Of a DNA stretch of 64,000 nt, positions 11,305 through 23,146 are shown in pieces. The translations under genes were made by a program, and so were the position numbers. Source of the DNA: Strigamia acuminata (Eukaryota > Arthropoda > Chilopoda > Geophilomorpha > Linotaeniidae); contig OX442319.1 in the NCBI GenBank assembly GCA_949358305.1, forward strand, positions 4,340,001 through 4,404,000. Direction: 5' to 3'. A model generated the notes under the pieces. The model had not been told where the DNA came from. It saw only the letters and a list, made by a program, of their open reading frames with translations, and searched no databases. Each line of letters begins with the position of its first letter. The stretch's first letter is position 1.

Positions 11305-12243
11305 TCATCCAGTATGGGTTAATAGATGTCTTCTTAAACCCTTTCTTTCAATGCAACAATAAGCACACAAATGGCACTTAAATGGTTTTTCTCCTGTATG
11401 GGTTAATAGATGGACTTTTAAATGCCCAATACGAGTCGAACAATAATCACACCAATGGCACTTGAATGGTTTTTCTCCTGTATGTGTTAATAGATGTCTT
11501 TTTAGATTTCCACTTTCACTGCAGGAATAATCACACAAATGGCACTTGAATGGTTTTTCTCCTGTGTGGGTTAATAGATGTCTTCTTAAATCCCCATTTT
11601 GATTGCAAGAATAATCACACAAATGGCACTTAAATGGTTTTTCTCCAGTGTGGGTTAATAGATGTCTTCTTAAATTCTGACTTTGATTGCAAGAATAATC
11701 ACACAAATGGCACTTAAATGGTTTTTCTCCAGTATGGGTTACTAGATGGACTTTTAAATGCCCACTATCAGCCGAAGAATAATCACACCAATGGCACTTG
11801 AATGGTTTTTCTCCTGTATGTGTTAATAGATGTCTTTTTAGATTTCCACTTTCACTGCAGGAATAATCACACAAATGGCACTTAAAGGGTTTTTCTCCTG
11901 TATGGGTTAATAGATGTCTTCTTAAGTGGCCACTATGATTGCAAGAATAATCACACAAATGGCACTTAAATGGTTTTTCTCCAGTATGGGTTACTAGATG
12001 GACTTTTAAATGCCCACTATGAGCCGAAGAATAATCACACAAATGGCACTTGAATGGTTTTTCTCCCGTGTGAATGCGCATGTGAACAGTCAAGTTTCCT
12101 TTTATCCGAAAGGAAAGTGAACATATTCGACATTTGTAAGGCTTTTCACCAGTGTGTTTAAGCATGTGCTGTTGCAATTGGCTAATGTATGCACAGGAAT
12201 AGTCACACAGATTGCAACAGTAATCGTCACGTTTCCTATTCAT
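11305..12243 (-). CDS. C2H2 zinc-finger protein, eleven fingers
   Basis: Predicted nucleic-acid-binding protein of 312 aa starting at the ATG at 12243 ([10 protein letters not shown]). An upstream in-frame extension has no ATG. It has eleven tandem C2H2 fingers of 28 residues joined by canonical HTGEKPF/Y linkers. The first two fingers differ most; fingers 3-11 are near-identical with FKCHLCDY starts, implying recent unequal expansion of an 84-bp unit. The frame ends at a TGA that replaces the Glu codon of the next linker, so the C-terminus falls inside a linker. Such poly-fingers are usually transcription factors, but no effector domain is visible. The locus lies between the two DEG/ENaC copies. 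Confidence 0.75.
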   Translation of the reverse strand: MNRKRDDYCCNLCDYSCAYISQLQQHMLKHTGEKPYKCRICSLSFRIKGNLTVHMRIHTGEKPFKCHLCDYSSAHSGHLKVHLVTHTGEKPFKCHLCDYSCNHSGHLRRHLLTHTGEKPFKCHLCDYSCSESGNLKRHLLTHTGEKPFKCHWCDYSSADSGHLKVHLVTHTGEKPFKCHLCDYSCNQSQNLRRHLLTHTGEKPFKCHLCDYSCNQNGDLRRHLLTHTGEKPFKCHLCDYSCSESGNLKRHLLTHTGEKPFKCHWCDYCSTRIGHLKVHLLTHTGEKPFKCHLCAYCCIERKGLRRHLLTHTG

Positions 12244-12303
12244 TTTTTTCTTTACTTCAATAGAGTAACAAATTCGAAGCTTTCCATATGCTAAAGACAC
12301 CAA

Positions 12304-13531
12304 AATAAACTTGTTCTGAAATTAAAAAATAGTAAAAACAATTAAGTATTAATACATTTAACTAAATCGGACGATATTTAAATAGTATCCGTATGTGTAC
12401 TCTGAACAGCAATAACGCCACTTCCAATTGCCATTCGCATCATAAACCGCTTATATCCGTGCTGGTTCCAATTCAATTCGCCGAGGTAGGCCTAACGTTC
12501 GATGCACGATTGCGCCGAACTCTATACACAGGGGAAAAAAATCAAATGAAATCCAAACAAGGTGATTTATCTACTATTCCCCTCTGCCCTTACTAATTAC
12601 TATCGTCTGTTTCCACTTTGGTGGTGTTTAGACACTTTGCAACCTTTGAAACGTAATAAAAATGCAATAAATCGAGCTTGATCGAAGAAGTTCAGGGCAT
12701 GAGCATCAAAATTCAAACAAACAAAGATAACAGCGGTTGCCATAGAAACTAGTGCGTAGTAACGCTTCAGTCTACGGACGGGGTAATAACAAAGTCTTTA
12801 GACAAATTCGGTTCAATAAATACAGAGGAGTTGCACTGCAATAATCTACGTGGCTGAAGTTGGCACTACATTCACATTCACTCAAATTACAGATACAACA
12901 AATCCCATTTTTTTTAAACTGCCTCTCTGAAGCGCGGCTATTAAAACGAGGGCGACTCTTAATCGAGAAAATATGGTATGGAGAATTTAAAAAAAATGCA
13001 AATATGACAACTTAAGTTTACCAGGAATAAACTCGTACACAATGCAGTATGTACCAACATTTTGTCAAATCCCTAATCCACTACCTATAACTGGCAATAA
13101 TAAGCAGGCCAAAGAGTGAACGGATTTCACATGTAACAAAACGCCAAAGATCTAACCAGAAGCAAGTATTACACATTTTTATAAAAAGTAAACACGCATG
13201 ATAGACTATTTATACAACGTTTTTGGAATAAAGAGAAAAAAACATGAATTTTGAATAGGTCTAAGATGTTTTTGGAAAAACTAATAAAATAAGCTGTGTT
13301 CTGACTTTTGTAAGATGTATGAAATTCAAAAATATTGGAAATTTTATTTTATTAACACGACTTATCCGTACAGCCTTCAAAACACGAAATAAACTAATTT
13401 CAATTTGGGCTTCAAATTGTTTAATGATTTTGTAATTTCGTATTTTTTGCTTCCGTCCTGGATGAAAGCGAGTAAAAGTTTACGATTGCTGTCTAATGAT
13501 AAAAGCAATTTAAAGTACTGGTATGTTAATA
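12304..13531. other. intergenic, no gene seen
   Basis: AT-rich DNA upstream of the zinc-finger start. Short open frames (for example 12393-12596) lack family features. The promoter of the zinc-finger gene presumably lies near 12250-12450, but I see no defined box. Confidence 0.5.
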
Positions 13532-13632
13532 TAAAAAATTTCAATTTAATTTTATAGTAAGGGTTTATTGATTATCTACGTACTAGTATAGTAAACAGCG
13601 CTGGCAATCATCACTGAATTATCGCTAGTAAT
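13532..13632. repeat. dispersed repeat R, partial copy
   Basis: It carries only the right-hand part of repeat R (gggtttattgattatct to tgaattatcgctagt) with a small internal insertion. A second shared segment (ttcttcaataaatctagct, near 13867) also occurs at 24205. The 900 bp after it, up to 14580, contain no recognisable gene. Confidence 0.6.
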
Positions 13633-14588
13633 ATCACGAACACAAAAAATAAATTTATTATTATTTTTGCACTCAAATCACACTCATGTGCAAAATCGTT
13701 AGCTATTTATATTTAGTAAGATAATAAATATCACAAGTTGGGGTTTGAATGGCAGGAGGCAACATGGTAGTGTATACATGGTACCAACATCAGTGGTGTA
13801 GCAAACGAGGGTACAGCACTTGCGGTTAAATACGATGCGAACCCATGACAGATGAAAAAATATGTTTTCTTCAATAAATCTAGCTTTGGCTCTGCTAAAT
13901 GGCTCCATTAACCCAACTAGCACACAAGTTTTCTAAATTCGAATGTTCTAGTAATGAATGAGATGTGACAAAAGTACAAAGTTAACACTAGAGTGCGAGT
14001 GCATCGAGCTTACGCATTCGTTTGCACATTGGATTGTGGGATTACGTCACTTTCCTTTAACATGGAGAAGCTTGGGTGCGCTTTCACGTCGCTCGTTACC
14101 GGCAAGTTTTCTGCACGAATCCTTCGTATTTCTTGCCATCTACCAATTTTGTGACTAGAATTCAGTTTGTAAGCTACAAAGATATCGTTTAGTAACCAAA
14201 TATTAACTCCGAGTAGGAATTTTCATATTTCTCGGGTTTGACGACTCTAACAAATAGCCAATTCCTTGTATTGTAAGACCGTATTTCTATAAGTATGGCG
14301 TTTACTCGGTTTGCTATTTAAATTGAAAAATGTTCGTTATTATATTAGAATTTTGAATTGAAATTGTGAAATTGTGGATATTTTATTGCCATCCATGATG
14401 ATGTAGGCTTTGAAAACAATGCTTGCTTGAATATAATTGAAATTCACGTATAGTTTTGGAAGCCAGTTTGGTCGAAAACTGAATAATTCATGGCCCGATT
14501 ATTTATGTATTTCTTTGCAAAAATTTGTAAAAATTGATCCCTTGTAAATTTATTCATTTCAAATTGTCTAAATCTAATTCTCTACCTC

Positions 14589-14723
14589 CAGGGCTGGACT
14601 GGGAACAAATTTATTGCCGGGAAATCTGGGTGTCCGTGCCACAATTAATGAAGTCGGGACAGGCCACAGCGGCCACGGGCCACCGGGAAACTCCCGGTAG
14701 CCCGCCGGGCCAGTCCAGCACTG
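14589..14723. mobile_element. short hAT-type MITE (135 bp)
   Basis: Imperfect terminal inverted repeats CAGGGCTGGACTGG / CCAGTCCAGCACTG are flanked by the 8-bp direct repeat tctacctc (14581-14588 and 14724-14731). The interior is unusually GC-rich for this region. The size and 8-bp duplication point to a non-autonomous hAT element. Confidence 0.8.
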
Positions 14724-14854
14724 TCTACCTCCACGTGTCACCTGTGGGAAACTGACGACCTGACTTGTCTCGGGTGAAACCAGATGAGAGCTCTGGTCAA
14801 TTTCAAGTTGGCAGTTACATTGTTTCTTTATATTTTATCTTTTTTGTATTCTAA

Positions 14855-15431
14855 AGGTAGGTTCACACTTGTGTTCACACTAGGGGCGACGCAACGCAAC
14901 GCAACGCAAGGAAAAAGTAATCAAACGCAACGCAGAGTCTGTTCACACTGTAGGGCGCGTGTGAACAGAGCTGCAACAATTGACGCTGTGTCTGGCCAAT
15001 CGGATGGTTTCAATGAATTCCATCTAGTTCTAGAACTAGTTCCAGAATCCGAAAATGGTGGCCTGTTTGCAAGAATTAACCACGCTAGCAGAAATGATTG
15101 TAAATATCCGCAAAATTCAAGCAGTAGACCACGAACTAACTCTATTAGCATCTCATCACATTCACCGCTAGCCATGCTGATTTGAACCGCCGCCGTTTTT
15201 AAAAACAATTTCCATGTGGTAAAGTCTCACCAACCAAACGTGAATCGACGAGAGTTGAAGTCGATCGTGATTGGTTGGACGCAAGACCTTTCCTTGCGTT
15301 GCGTCGCTTACTTCAACTCGGAGTTGAAGCAGGAATTGGCGTCAACGTCAAGAATTTTTGGACGCAAGCAGCTTGCGTTGCGTCAGTTTTCTTGCGTTGC
15401 GTCTAGTGTGAACACAAGTGTGAACCTACCT
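14855..15431. mobile_element. PIF/Harbinger MITE (577 bp) with MADF-exon remnant
   Basis: Terminal inverted repeats of about 30 bp (AGGTAGGTTCACACTTGTGT and its complement) are flanked by TAA (14852-14854 and 15432-15434), the 3-bp duplication typical of PIF/Harbinger. Subterminal GCAACGCAACGCAA repeats occur at both ends. The right half matches 57880-58150. The minus strand still encodes MASGECDEMLIELVRG, the start of the MADF protein found complete at 57913. This is therefore an internal-deletion derivative of that element family. Confidence 0.85.
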
Positions 15432-15765
15432 TAAGACTGCATTCTCACATGAATGTTGCATTTACATTTTCTGCTGTATTGTAAAACCGCATTCCAAAAT
15501 GGATTTACAGTTTCTGTTGTTTCCACCTTCTCCCCATGGTCCTCCCCTAGCAATGAGGCGACCAACTGCCACTCACAACAAACATCAGTAAAGTAAAAGT
15601 GGTTAAAATATAAGACATAACAATTACAAAACTTATGTTAATAATAACTCAACAATCAGGACCAGATCAGGAAATACTCAGGTTAACTTTTCTTTGTCTG
15701 GTTTCGGCACATGGTTAGGTTATCTAATAATCTTTTTAGGAACCCCTTTTATTGGATTGTATCTT
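15432..15765. other. intergenic, no gene seen
   Basis: DNA between the Harbinger MITE and duplication copy B. It has short stretches shared with other intergenic sites in the window (for example near 7730 and 48850) but no coding signal. Confidence 0.4.
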
Positions 15766-16003
15766 ATGCCAAAACAGAGGATTAATTAGCGAAATTGGAT
15801 TTGTAGAAGGAGTGTGGCTTATTTGTGCATATCATTATCAAGGTTACAAATAAAATATTCAATTTTGATTTTAATTATAGTTGCTTTTATTTTAATAAAA
15901 TTACTTCTTGTGACCTGGAGTCGCAACAAATACACTTGACAATATTGCATTAATTAATTAACTTGCACACTTTATTTGATAATAAAATTCTCATTGAAGT
16001 TAT

Positions 16004-16530
16004 CAATTCGGATAAAATTTGTGATGAATCGGATAAAATTTGTGATAATTTGGATAAAATTTGTGAAGATTCGGATAAAGTTTGTGAAAATTTGGATAAA
16101 ATTTGTGAAAATTCGGATAAAATTTGTGAAAATTCGATTAAACTTTGTGAAAATTCGGATAAAATTTGTGAAAATTCGATTAAACTTTGTGAAAATTCAG
16201 ATAAAATTTGTGAAAATTTGGATAAAATTTGTGAAAATTCGGATAAAATTCGTGAAAATTCGGATAAAATTCGTGAAAATTCGGATAAAATTTGTGAAAA
16301 TTCGGATAAAATTTGTGAAAATTCGGATAAAATTTGTGAAAATTCGATTAAACTTTGTGAAAATTCGGATAAAATTTGTGAAAATTCGATTAAACTTTGT
16401 GAAAATTCAGATAAAATTTGTGAAAATTCAGATAAAATTTGTGAAAATTCAGATAAAATTTGTGAAAATTCAGATAAAATTGGTGAAAATTTCCATAAAA
16501 TTTGTGAAAATTCAGATAAAATTTGTGAAA
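16004..16530. repeat. 21-bp minisatellite, copy B
   Basis: About 25 units of the same attcggataaaatttgtgaaa repeat as at 3204-3517, with variant units (attcgattaaactttgtgaa) interspersed in a higher-order pattern. Open frames of about 190 codons on both strands are artefacts of the 21-bp period. Confidence 0.95.
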
Positions 16531-16663
16531 CCATCTACTAGTAATATCTTAATAAAATATTAATTTAATGCAATTAAATTAAAGTGATAATCTGATAAAC
16601 TATTGAAAAGCAAAGTTTTGTTGATGTTCATTAATTTTAGCAAAATTAAATTTCCCTTTACAA

Positions 16664-19600
16664 TTATATGAAATATTCTATAAGACTAAATATCGAGAGA
16701 CCTGCCAAAATTCCAAAAATTGATCCAATTTGGCATACTAATTTGATTAGAGAAATTATTTTTTGATTTTCAATTATTTCTCGAACGTTGTTGTCAATGG
16801 TATATCGCATTAGGTGTTTAGTGGTATTACTGGTGCGCTGTTGTATTATTGAGGGTAGGAATATAGTTTCGTTGCAGCGTGCTGCGCAAGAACATTCTTT
16901 CTGAGGATTTGTCTTGAATTGAGTCTCCAAATATGCAGTTTGAGTTATTTTAGCTGTTTCCGGAGTCATGCAAAGAGGTAACTTACTATCTTCCATAAAT
17001 GGTAATCTAATAGAATAACATTAAGCATTCAATAGTATTGTGATATTTATGTTTAGCATAAAATATAAAATAATACAAGTGGTAACTTACTTGCATTTTA
17101 GTGATAGTTGTTTTTGTTTTCTTGAGTAACATCGAGATTCACATCGTGAAATTTGATGATTTGCTTCACAGGGCGTTTTCGGAGTATTTACTCGAATAAA
17201 CTAAAAAGACCGAATGTTCAATTAAATGTAGGATTTGTAAATGCAGAAATTACTGTTTGACGTGAAATATCAATTTTCATTTCACTAGTACGGTGTATGT
17301 AGAATAGAAATTTCGGGTGGAAAAATTGATTTTGTGGTAGAACGAAGTTCTGTAATAAATACAATCAATAAACAAATAACTGCAAATAATTGAAAATATT
17401 CACTGGTTGATGTGGATTGCCTATGTATTCGGACGTCGAAAATAAATCAGCAAAAAGCTGATAGTTTTTCTTTGGAAGATACTGCTGATCAGCTGTAATC
17501 ATAATCAACTATTTTATAGTAGTATCTGCATTTGGAAATTCATTTAAAAATCATTTTTAAACAGCTTGACTGAGGTTTTTCTCAATCTAACGTTAACATT
17601 TAAAAAGCATGACTGATTAAGACATGTTTAACCTCAATTTTAAACTGACTTTATTGAAATTTGATTTTAAAATATTAGTACTTTTGTATTGTACAATTAT
17701 AATACAGGGTGAACAAAAAGTCTGTATCTTTACTTAATATTTCTTAAAGTGCTGACAATGCATCTAATCTAATGATGGCAAAGTACTAAAGTTGGGTGGG
17801 GCAATCTTTTGGTGACCCGAAATTTGACTTTGAGATGTTTCTTCAAGGTCATTTGAAAATTATCTCGGGAACCGTTAGAGATAGACAGAAATTTCCAATT
17901 GCAAACTTGTAGAGCAACATTCATTTAGTCTAAAAATGACTAATCCTCAAATGTTTTGTACTAAAAAATTTTAAGAAAATCGCAATTTTCAAAGTAGACA
18001 CAAGTCAAAGGCTAACATGGCCAAAATTTAAAAAGTGCCAAAAACGTGCTGATTAGACGTAAAATAGCCCAAAAAATTGATTCCCTTGGTTGGAATTTGC
18101 ATATCTGGCACCGTTGCAGAGATATGGGCAGAAAACTGAATTTTTTCATGACTTTTTCTTTTTAAAAATTCAGTTTTCTGCCCATATCTCTGCAACGGTG
18201 CCAGATATGCAAATTCCAACCAGGAGAATCGATTTTTTGGGTCATTTTACGTCTAATCAGCACGTTTTTGGCACTTTTTTCAATTTGGGGCATTTTTTCT
18301 TTGACTTGTGTCTACTTTAGAAAATTGCAATTTTCTTAAAAAATTTTAGTACAAAAGATTTGAGGATTAGTCATTTTTAGACTAAATAAATGTTGCTCTA
18401 CAAATTTACAATTGAAAATTTCTGTCTATCTCTAACGGTTTCCGAGATAATTTCCCAATGACCTTGAAGGAAAATCCCAAGGTCAAATTTCGGGTGACCA
18501 AAAGATTGCCCCACCCAACTTTAGCACTTTACCATCATTAGATTAGATGCATTGTCAGCACTTTCAGAAATATTAAGTAAAGATACAGACTTTTTGTTCA
18601 CCCTGTATATGTATACAGTACCTATTCTAAACACAGTGCAAATTCCAAAGGCTGTTGATAAGATGGATAAATTGACAGCATCATCCATCAAAGGATTCTC
18701 CACATTATACTAAAAGAATATAAACATGTATAAAATAATATACAGGGTGTTTTCAGATTTAGAATTCTACTTGCTTACTGGTTTCCACCTATCTCCACCT
18801 GTAAAGATGTAGCCATAAAAATTTGAAGAGTTGTTCCATAATTCTAACGGTTTTTTTGCAAATTCAGATGAGTTATGTAGCAAATCAAAAAGTTTGAAAT
18901 TATGAGAATCCATCTTCAGTCTTGCAGCTAGATGTTTTTTAGCAGTGTATATTTTGAGACTATCTCGGCAATCAATAATGAGTGGAAAATGGATAATGTT
19001 GTCTTTTTGAAGAATAACTGTATTACTAAGCGGGTATTCAAAATAAGCATCAATCGAGTTGTAAACATTATACACCGAGACAAAAATCAGAATTAATAAT
19101 ATAGCTTTAACAAGTGATGATGTTTTTTCTATGTTCTGCTTGGTTTTTAGCATTTTCTCAATTTTATCTTTCAATTTGGAATTTGCTTTTGCTGTTTTCC
19201 TTATCCTAATGTTAGAAATTCTGCAGCAGTAAACAAGTATTTCAACAAGTGTCAAACAAGACATTCCAAAATAAAGTCCAATGTTTCCTCCGATGTCGCA
19301 CAGTAAAGATATTATTTCATAAGATAAACGTTCTTTTAATGTTCGAACGCAATTGTTCACAACGGACACCTCAATGATAGTCTCCGAATTCTGTTCTTCA
19401 GAGTAGCTGATGCGGTTTTGTGTCACGTCACATAAGTTGGGACATTTGCACTCTTTTATTACATTCTTATAACGGAGAAAACTTCCCCACTTCACATATT
19501 GTTTTCTGAGATAAGTGTTATTGCATTTTGGGAGGTGTCTTGCATCATCGAATGGAAATCTTAAAAATTCAAGGAAAATCATTTATTTGTCTGTATGTTT

Positions 19601-21219
19601 TACTCTCATTAATTTTTTTTATAATGGCTGAAAACCAAAATGGCCAGGCATAAGTATAGATGTGGATGTTTTATGGATGTCCATTTAATGACCTGATGTG
19701 AGTGTCATTTGGATAGTTGAATATAAAACGGACATTCATAGGAAGTTGTGCGTTATCATAAGTGTGGAAGATAAATCAAAAATACTTTTACCTGCAACTG
19801 ACTAATTTTCTAAGACAAGTACGCAAACAGCCATCCAAATTATTGTTACAAGGATTTCTCTTTGTGTTGATAAAGTCATACTGAAATACAAGTGTGAACA
19901 TCTTTAAGTTTAATCTTAAAATAACACAAAATGGCTTATTTAGCAGCTAAAAATTATGGAAAATTTTCTTTTCCTTCTTACTTTTTGTACATTAATTGCA
20001 GCAGCTATTTTACGAAATAATTTCACGAGTTCAGCGTCTTCATAATGTTTATGGTATTGGATTGGTGACCAATCGATTAGCACCTTTAAAAATGAAACAT
20101 AAGTACACGCAATTCCAGGTTCGCTGATTGTAAGTTTGTTCACAAAGAGACAAAAATACCACTGAATTTAATATGGTCAAAATACTTGATCATATTTTTA
20201 ATCAAGACTGATTTAAGTAAATATTTTTATGCCATCTTGTAGATAACTTAAAATTGCTATGGAATAATTTGGTCAATAAGTTTACCAACTGTAGTAAACA
20301 CATTCAGACTACCATACTTTTTAGCATTGCAAACAAGAGATTTGCATATTAGAGAAAACAAAACATTTCTGCTTTTTTTTATGCGGAAATATTTCTAAAA
20401 ATCTAGTTATAAATTCTAGTAGTCTTACAAAAACAAGTGTGCATTTTTCTGGAAATTTTAGTTTGATTGCCATCTTGTAATTCACATATCCAAATGGTAG
20501 TTTTAGTGCTAAAGAAAAATTCAGTTTAAAACCTCTAAGGAGGAAATTATTGTGTACTTTTTTTACTTACTACTTGACACTTGAGCAGTCGGTTGTAAAA
20601 GGGAATCATAATTTTGGTATGTAAGGTTAACGCGTATCTTATCCTATAACAATTTGGTTAATCATTGGTGAAAAAGAAACAATTCAAAAGTTACCATTAT
20701 AAAGTGTGCATCAGTTATGTAACTCGGAGTACTCATATATTTCTTGATATCAGTTACACTGTAATGTAGGTTTTTAACATATTCCAGATTCCATAACCCG
20801 TCACACTTTGTGATACGGTTTATATTGTTTTGCATTTTAGCATCAAACATGTTATACTCTTGTGTTGTGACTGGAAAAATATAAACGTATGGAAAATTAC
20901 CATACGTTGTTTCAACGTAGTATGCATCAACTGTTGTTGGTTCTTTCATATAATACACCATTCGATCAGTAGTTTGGTAAATACACACGGCAAGATTAAT
21001 AATTAGAAATATGAAAACTGCTATGGAGATACTTTTTTTCTTTCTTGAAATATTTTTCAGAGAATTGATGAATACTGGTGTCTCCGATTGCTGTTGCAAA
21101 ATAGTACCAACATGGTGTTTTAATCTTCTGTTTTGACGTTGTTGAATCCGTCCAAACACTCTATTTGTTTGGCATTCATTCATTGTGTGTACTTTACATC
21201 TTCTTCCTCTTGTGGGCAT
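16664..21219 (-). CDS. two-unit DEG/ENaC channel, copy B (probable frameshift)
   Basis: Paralogue of the gene at 3647-7298 with the same exon order: 21219-20695, 20643-20571, 20508-20429, 20083-19982, 19880-19792, 19559-18779, 18709-18622, 17457-17404, 17349-17254, 17200-17091, 17006-16664. Unit 1 and the fused exon (unit 1 TM2 with GLYFGMS, linker, unit 2 TM1) are intact. Exon 1 has five extra residues after MNECQT. Exon 8 is 54 nt instead of 53 because a T4 run became T5 at 17452-17456. With the same acceptor this shifts the frame to an immediate stop, losing most of the unit 2 ectodomain and TM2. Either this copy is a recent pseudogene, or it makes a truncated form, or the extra T is a sequencing error. 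The intron between exons 7 and 8 holds the foldback element 17705-18605. Confidence 0.72.
17705..18605. mobile_element. foldback (palindromic) element, TA-flanked, 901 bp
   Basis: Nearly the whole element is one long inverted repeat with its centre near 18155. It starts CAGGGTGAACAAAAAGTCTG and ends with the complement, CACCCTG, flanked by TA on both sides. The matching site in copy A (around 4750) is empty. The two arms give the same short peptide on opposite strands, which is an artefact of the palindrome. The TA target suggests mobilisation by a Tc1/mariner-type transposase. Confidence 0.85.
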
Positions 21220-21689
21220 CTTTGCATTGGATTTGCGTCTCTATAATAGAGTATAAAATGGGTGATTGCACCACATTCTTAAGAGGATTAGAAAGCTTTC
21301 TTTGAGGTTAGGTCAGTACTAATCCTCAAAAAGTCTTAAATATTCTGGATATTGTCTTCCATTGGATGCTCACAATCCTATTGCAGTAGAGAAGTATATA
21401 AACTCCTGCACACCAAAAAATAGCTGCTGGCAAGTCTGTTATGATTATTTATAACGTGTGGCCAACTGGGCACCAGTTGGCACTGGCATCATTACCTCTA
21501 GATGATCCTTGGCAGCTTCTATGACATAATGTCGGAGCTGTGTCCCCACTGCAGCCATCGGGAACAGGGGATTTAGCAAGGGGTCAATCTGTGGCAAGAC
21601 TGCCACAAGAAACCTAGTGCATTCATTCACGGTCACAACAGTGACCGGTAGTGCTTAGCAAGAAGGAGACGATGGCGATTACGGTCACA

Positions 21690-21945
21690 ATAAGAGGGAA
21701 GATCGCACTCAAGTCCACAGGGACTTGAAGCGACCCATTGGCCGAGCTGCAAAGCATGGCAGGCAAGTTAATCCAATGTGATTTTCGACCAGGTTGTCAG
21801 CTATTGGACTGGGCTGGGTTGCTGAAAGGAAACCCATCGACCTAGGCAAACACACGATGAACGCGCAACCCCTAGGCAACCGAAATAAAGATATAATCAA
21901 TCTAAAATGTGTGTTCTCTGTGTTGTTCTCAATCGTGAATGAATA
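21690..21945. repeat. LTR-like fragment, second copy
   Basis: Matches 7490-7745 with small insertions (an extra cccctaggcaaccg near 21870). The stretch before it (21250-21690) has no counterpart in copy A and contains a minus-strand open frame (21445-21636) that I do not recognise. Confidence 0.55.
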
Positions 21946-22141
21946 TTGCCTTAGTTGTTGGGTTGGCTTATAGCAAGCCAACCCAAACCAACCGCTGACC
22001 ACTTGGTGAAAGACCACGTTTGCCCTGCTGTGCATTGCAGCACGGCCCAATGGAAGGTGGAAGGACTTGAGAGCTGTTCTCTTTTAAGCTAACTAAAAAA
22101 AAAATTTGAGTGTACCGTATAAATGTTCAAAATAAGACTTA

Positions 22142-22376
22142 TTCTTTGTAGTGAAGTAAACCACTCAGGTTTTCATAATGTGTAAAGCTAACATAGTTCA
22201 GTTGCATTAATGAAATTAAACTGAGACGTAACTTATTACCTTATTTTCCCAAATCGACTTGTCGAAGTAATGTATGTCAACCTAGTGCTATGTCCTTGAT
22301 CTGTGAAACAACTTCTTAGCTTACAGCTTATAACTTACAAGTCAGTTAGCCTGAGTGGTACTTCGACACAAACTTG
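22142..22376. repeat. dispersed repeat R, left part
   Basis: Corresponds to the first half of repeat R and then joins a sequence homologous to 8771-8870, so the order seen in copy A is rearranged here. Confidence 0.55.
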
Positions 22377-22583
22377 ACCCCTTGCAGAATCCTGATCCTA
22401 TTGGCTACAGTAAGAACACAACTCCGACGTTTGGTCAAGGAACTGCTGAGAATCACCGTACAATGTTGCTAGTGCCAACTGGTGGTCAGTTGGTTACAGA
22501 AGATGCAGTTTTCTTTAATAAATGCTATGTCAAAATTCGAGCCTGCTTGGATTATCATTGGTTTAGTTGTTTTAACTGAATGT

Positions 22584-23015
22584 ACCGTATTACCTCACAT
22601 AAAGCGGCATGCCGTTGGGCATGGGTTTAGCAGGTTTTTAAAATTTTGTCCAAAAAGTGTACACCGGCATGCCGATATAAAACGAAACATGCCGGTATAA
22701 GTGAAAAACTTTTTTTTCTTGTTTTTTTATTAAAAGACCCCAGATGAATAATTATATTGGATTTTAGGTCTGAAATTTAAGTTCTATTGATATTCTGAAG
22801 ATTACTACTAAAATTTGGGAAATGTTATACAAATTTCCTACTAATTTATGGCGATTTTGGAAATCTAAAAATGATTTTTTTGGTTGTTTTGGCTAAATTC
22901 TTTAAAAAAAAATTCGTACTCAATTACACCGGCATGCCGTTATAAACGAGGTTTATCGGCATGCCGGTATAACTCGAATTATACCGGCATGCGGCTTAAT
23001 GTGAGGTAATACGGT
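22584..23015. mobile_element. MITE-like element with repeated CGGCATGCCG palindromes
   Basis: Inverted termini ACCGTATTACCTCACAT / ATGTGAGGTAATACGGT, each followed inward by CGGCATGC. The interior holds six copies of the palindrome CGGCATGCCG or a close variant, usually next to a TATA stretch. I see no clear target duplication, so the superfamily is unknown. There is no coding capacity. Confidence 0.65.
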
Positions 23016-23146
23016 GGCTGAGATACAACTAAACATTTTAATAAAGACAACTCTAGGATTTTGTTGCCTGAACTAAATTTAGTTAAGGAAACGATAAGAG
23101 TTAGTTAATCTACTAAATTTTTGAATGTATCATACTCTTTGTACTT

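Larger units (their letters stand above)
15766..21250. repeat. segmental duplication, copy B
   Basis: Counterpart of 3039-7330 in the same orientation. Relative to copy A it has an extra segment of about 95 bp near 15797-15890, a longer 21-bp array, a 901-bp foldback element in one intron and numerous small indels. Introns and flanks are nearly as similar as exons, so the duplication is fairly recent. Similarity resumes beyond 21690. Confidence 0.85.

Noticed and set aside
15950-16563. Open frames of about 190 codons on both strands encoding heptad repeats (SDKICEN, IKFVKIR, QILSEFS)
   Set aside because: They are translations of a 21-bp DNA repeat whose period is a multiple of three; all frames stay open and no start context or second copy at protein level supports a gene.
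18028-18320. Identical short peptide (MEFAYLAPLQRYGQKTEF) on both strands
   Set aside because: Produced by the two arms of the palindromic element 17705-18605, not a gene.
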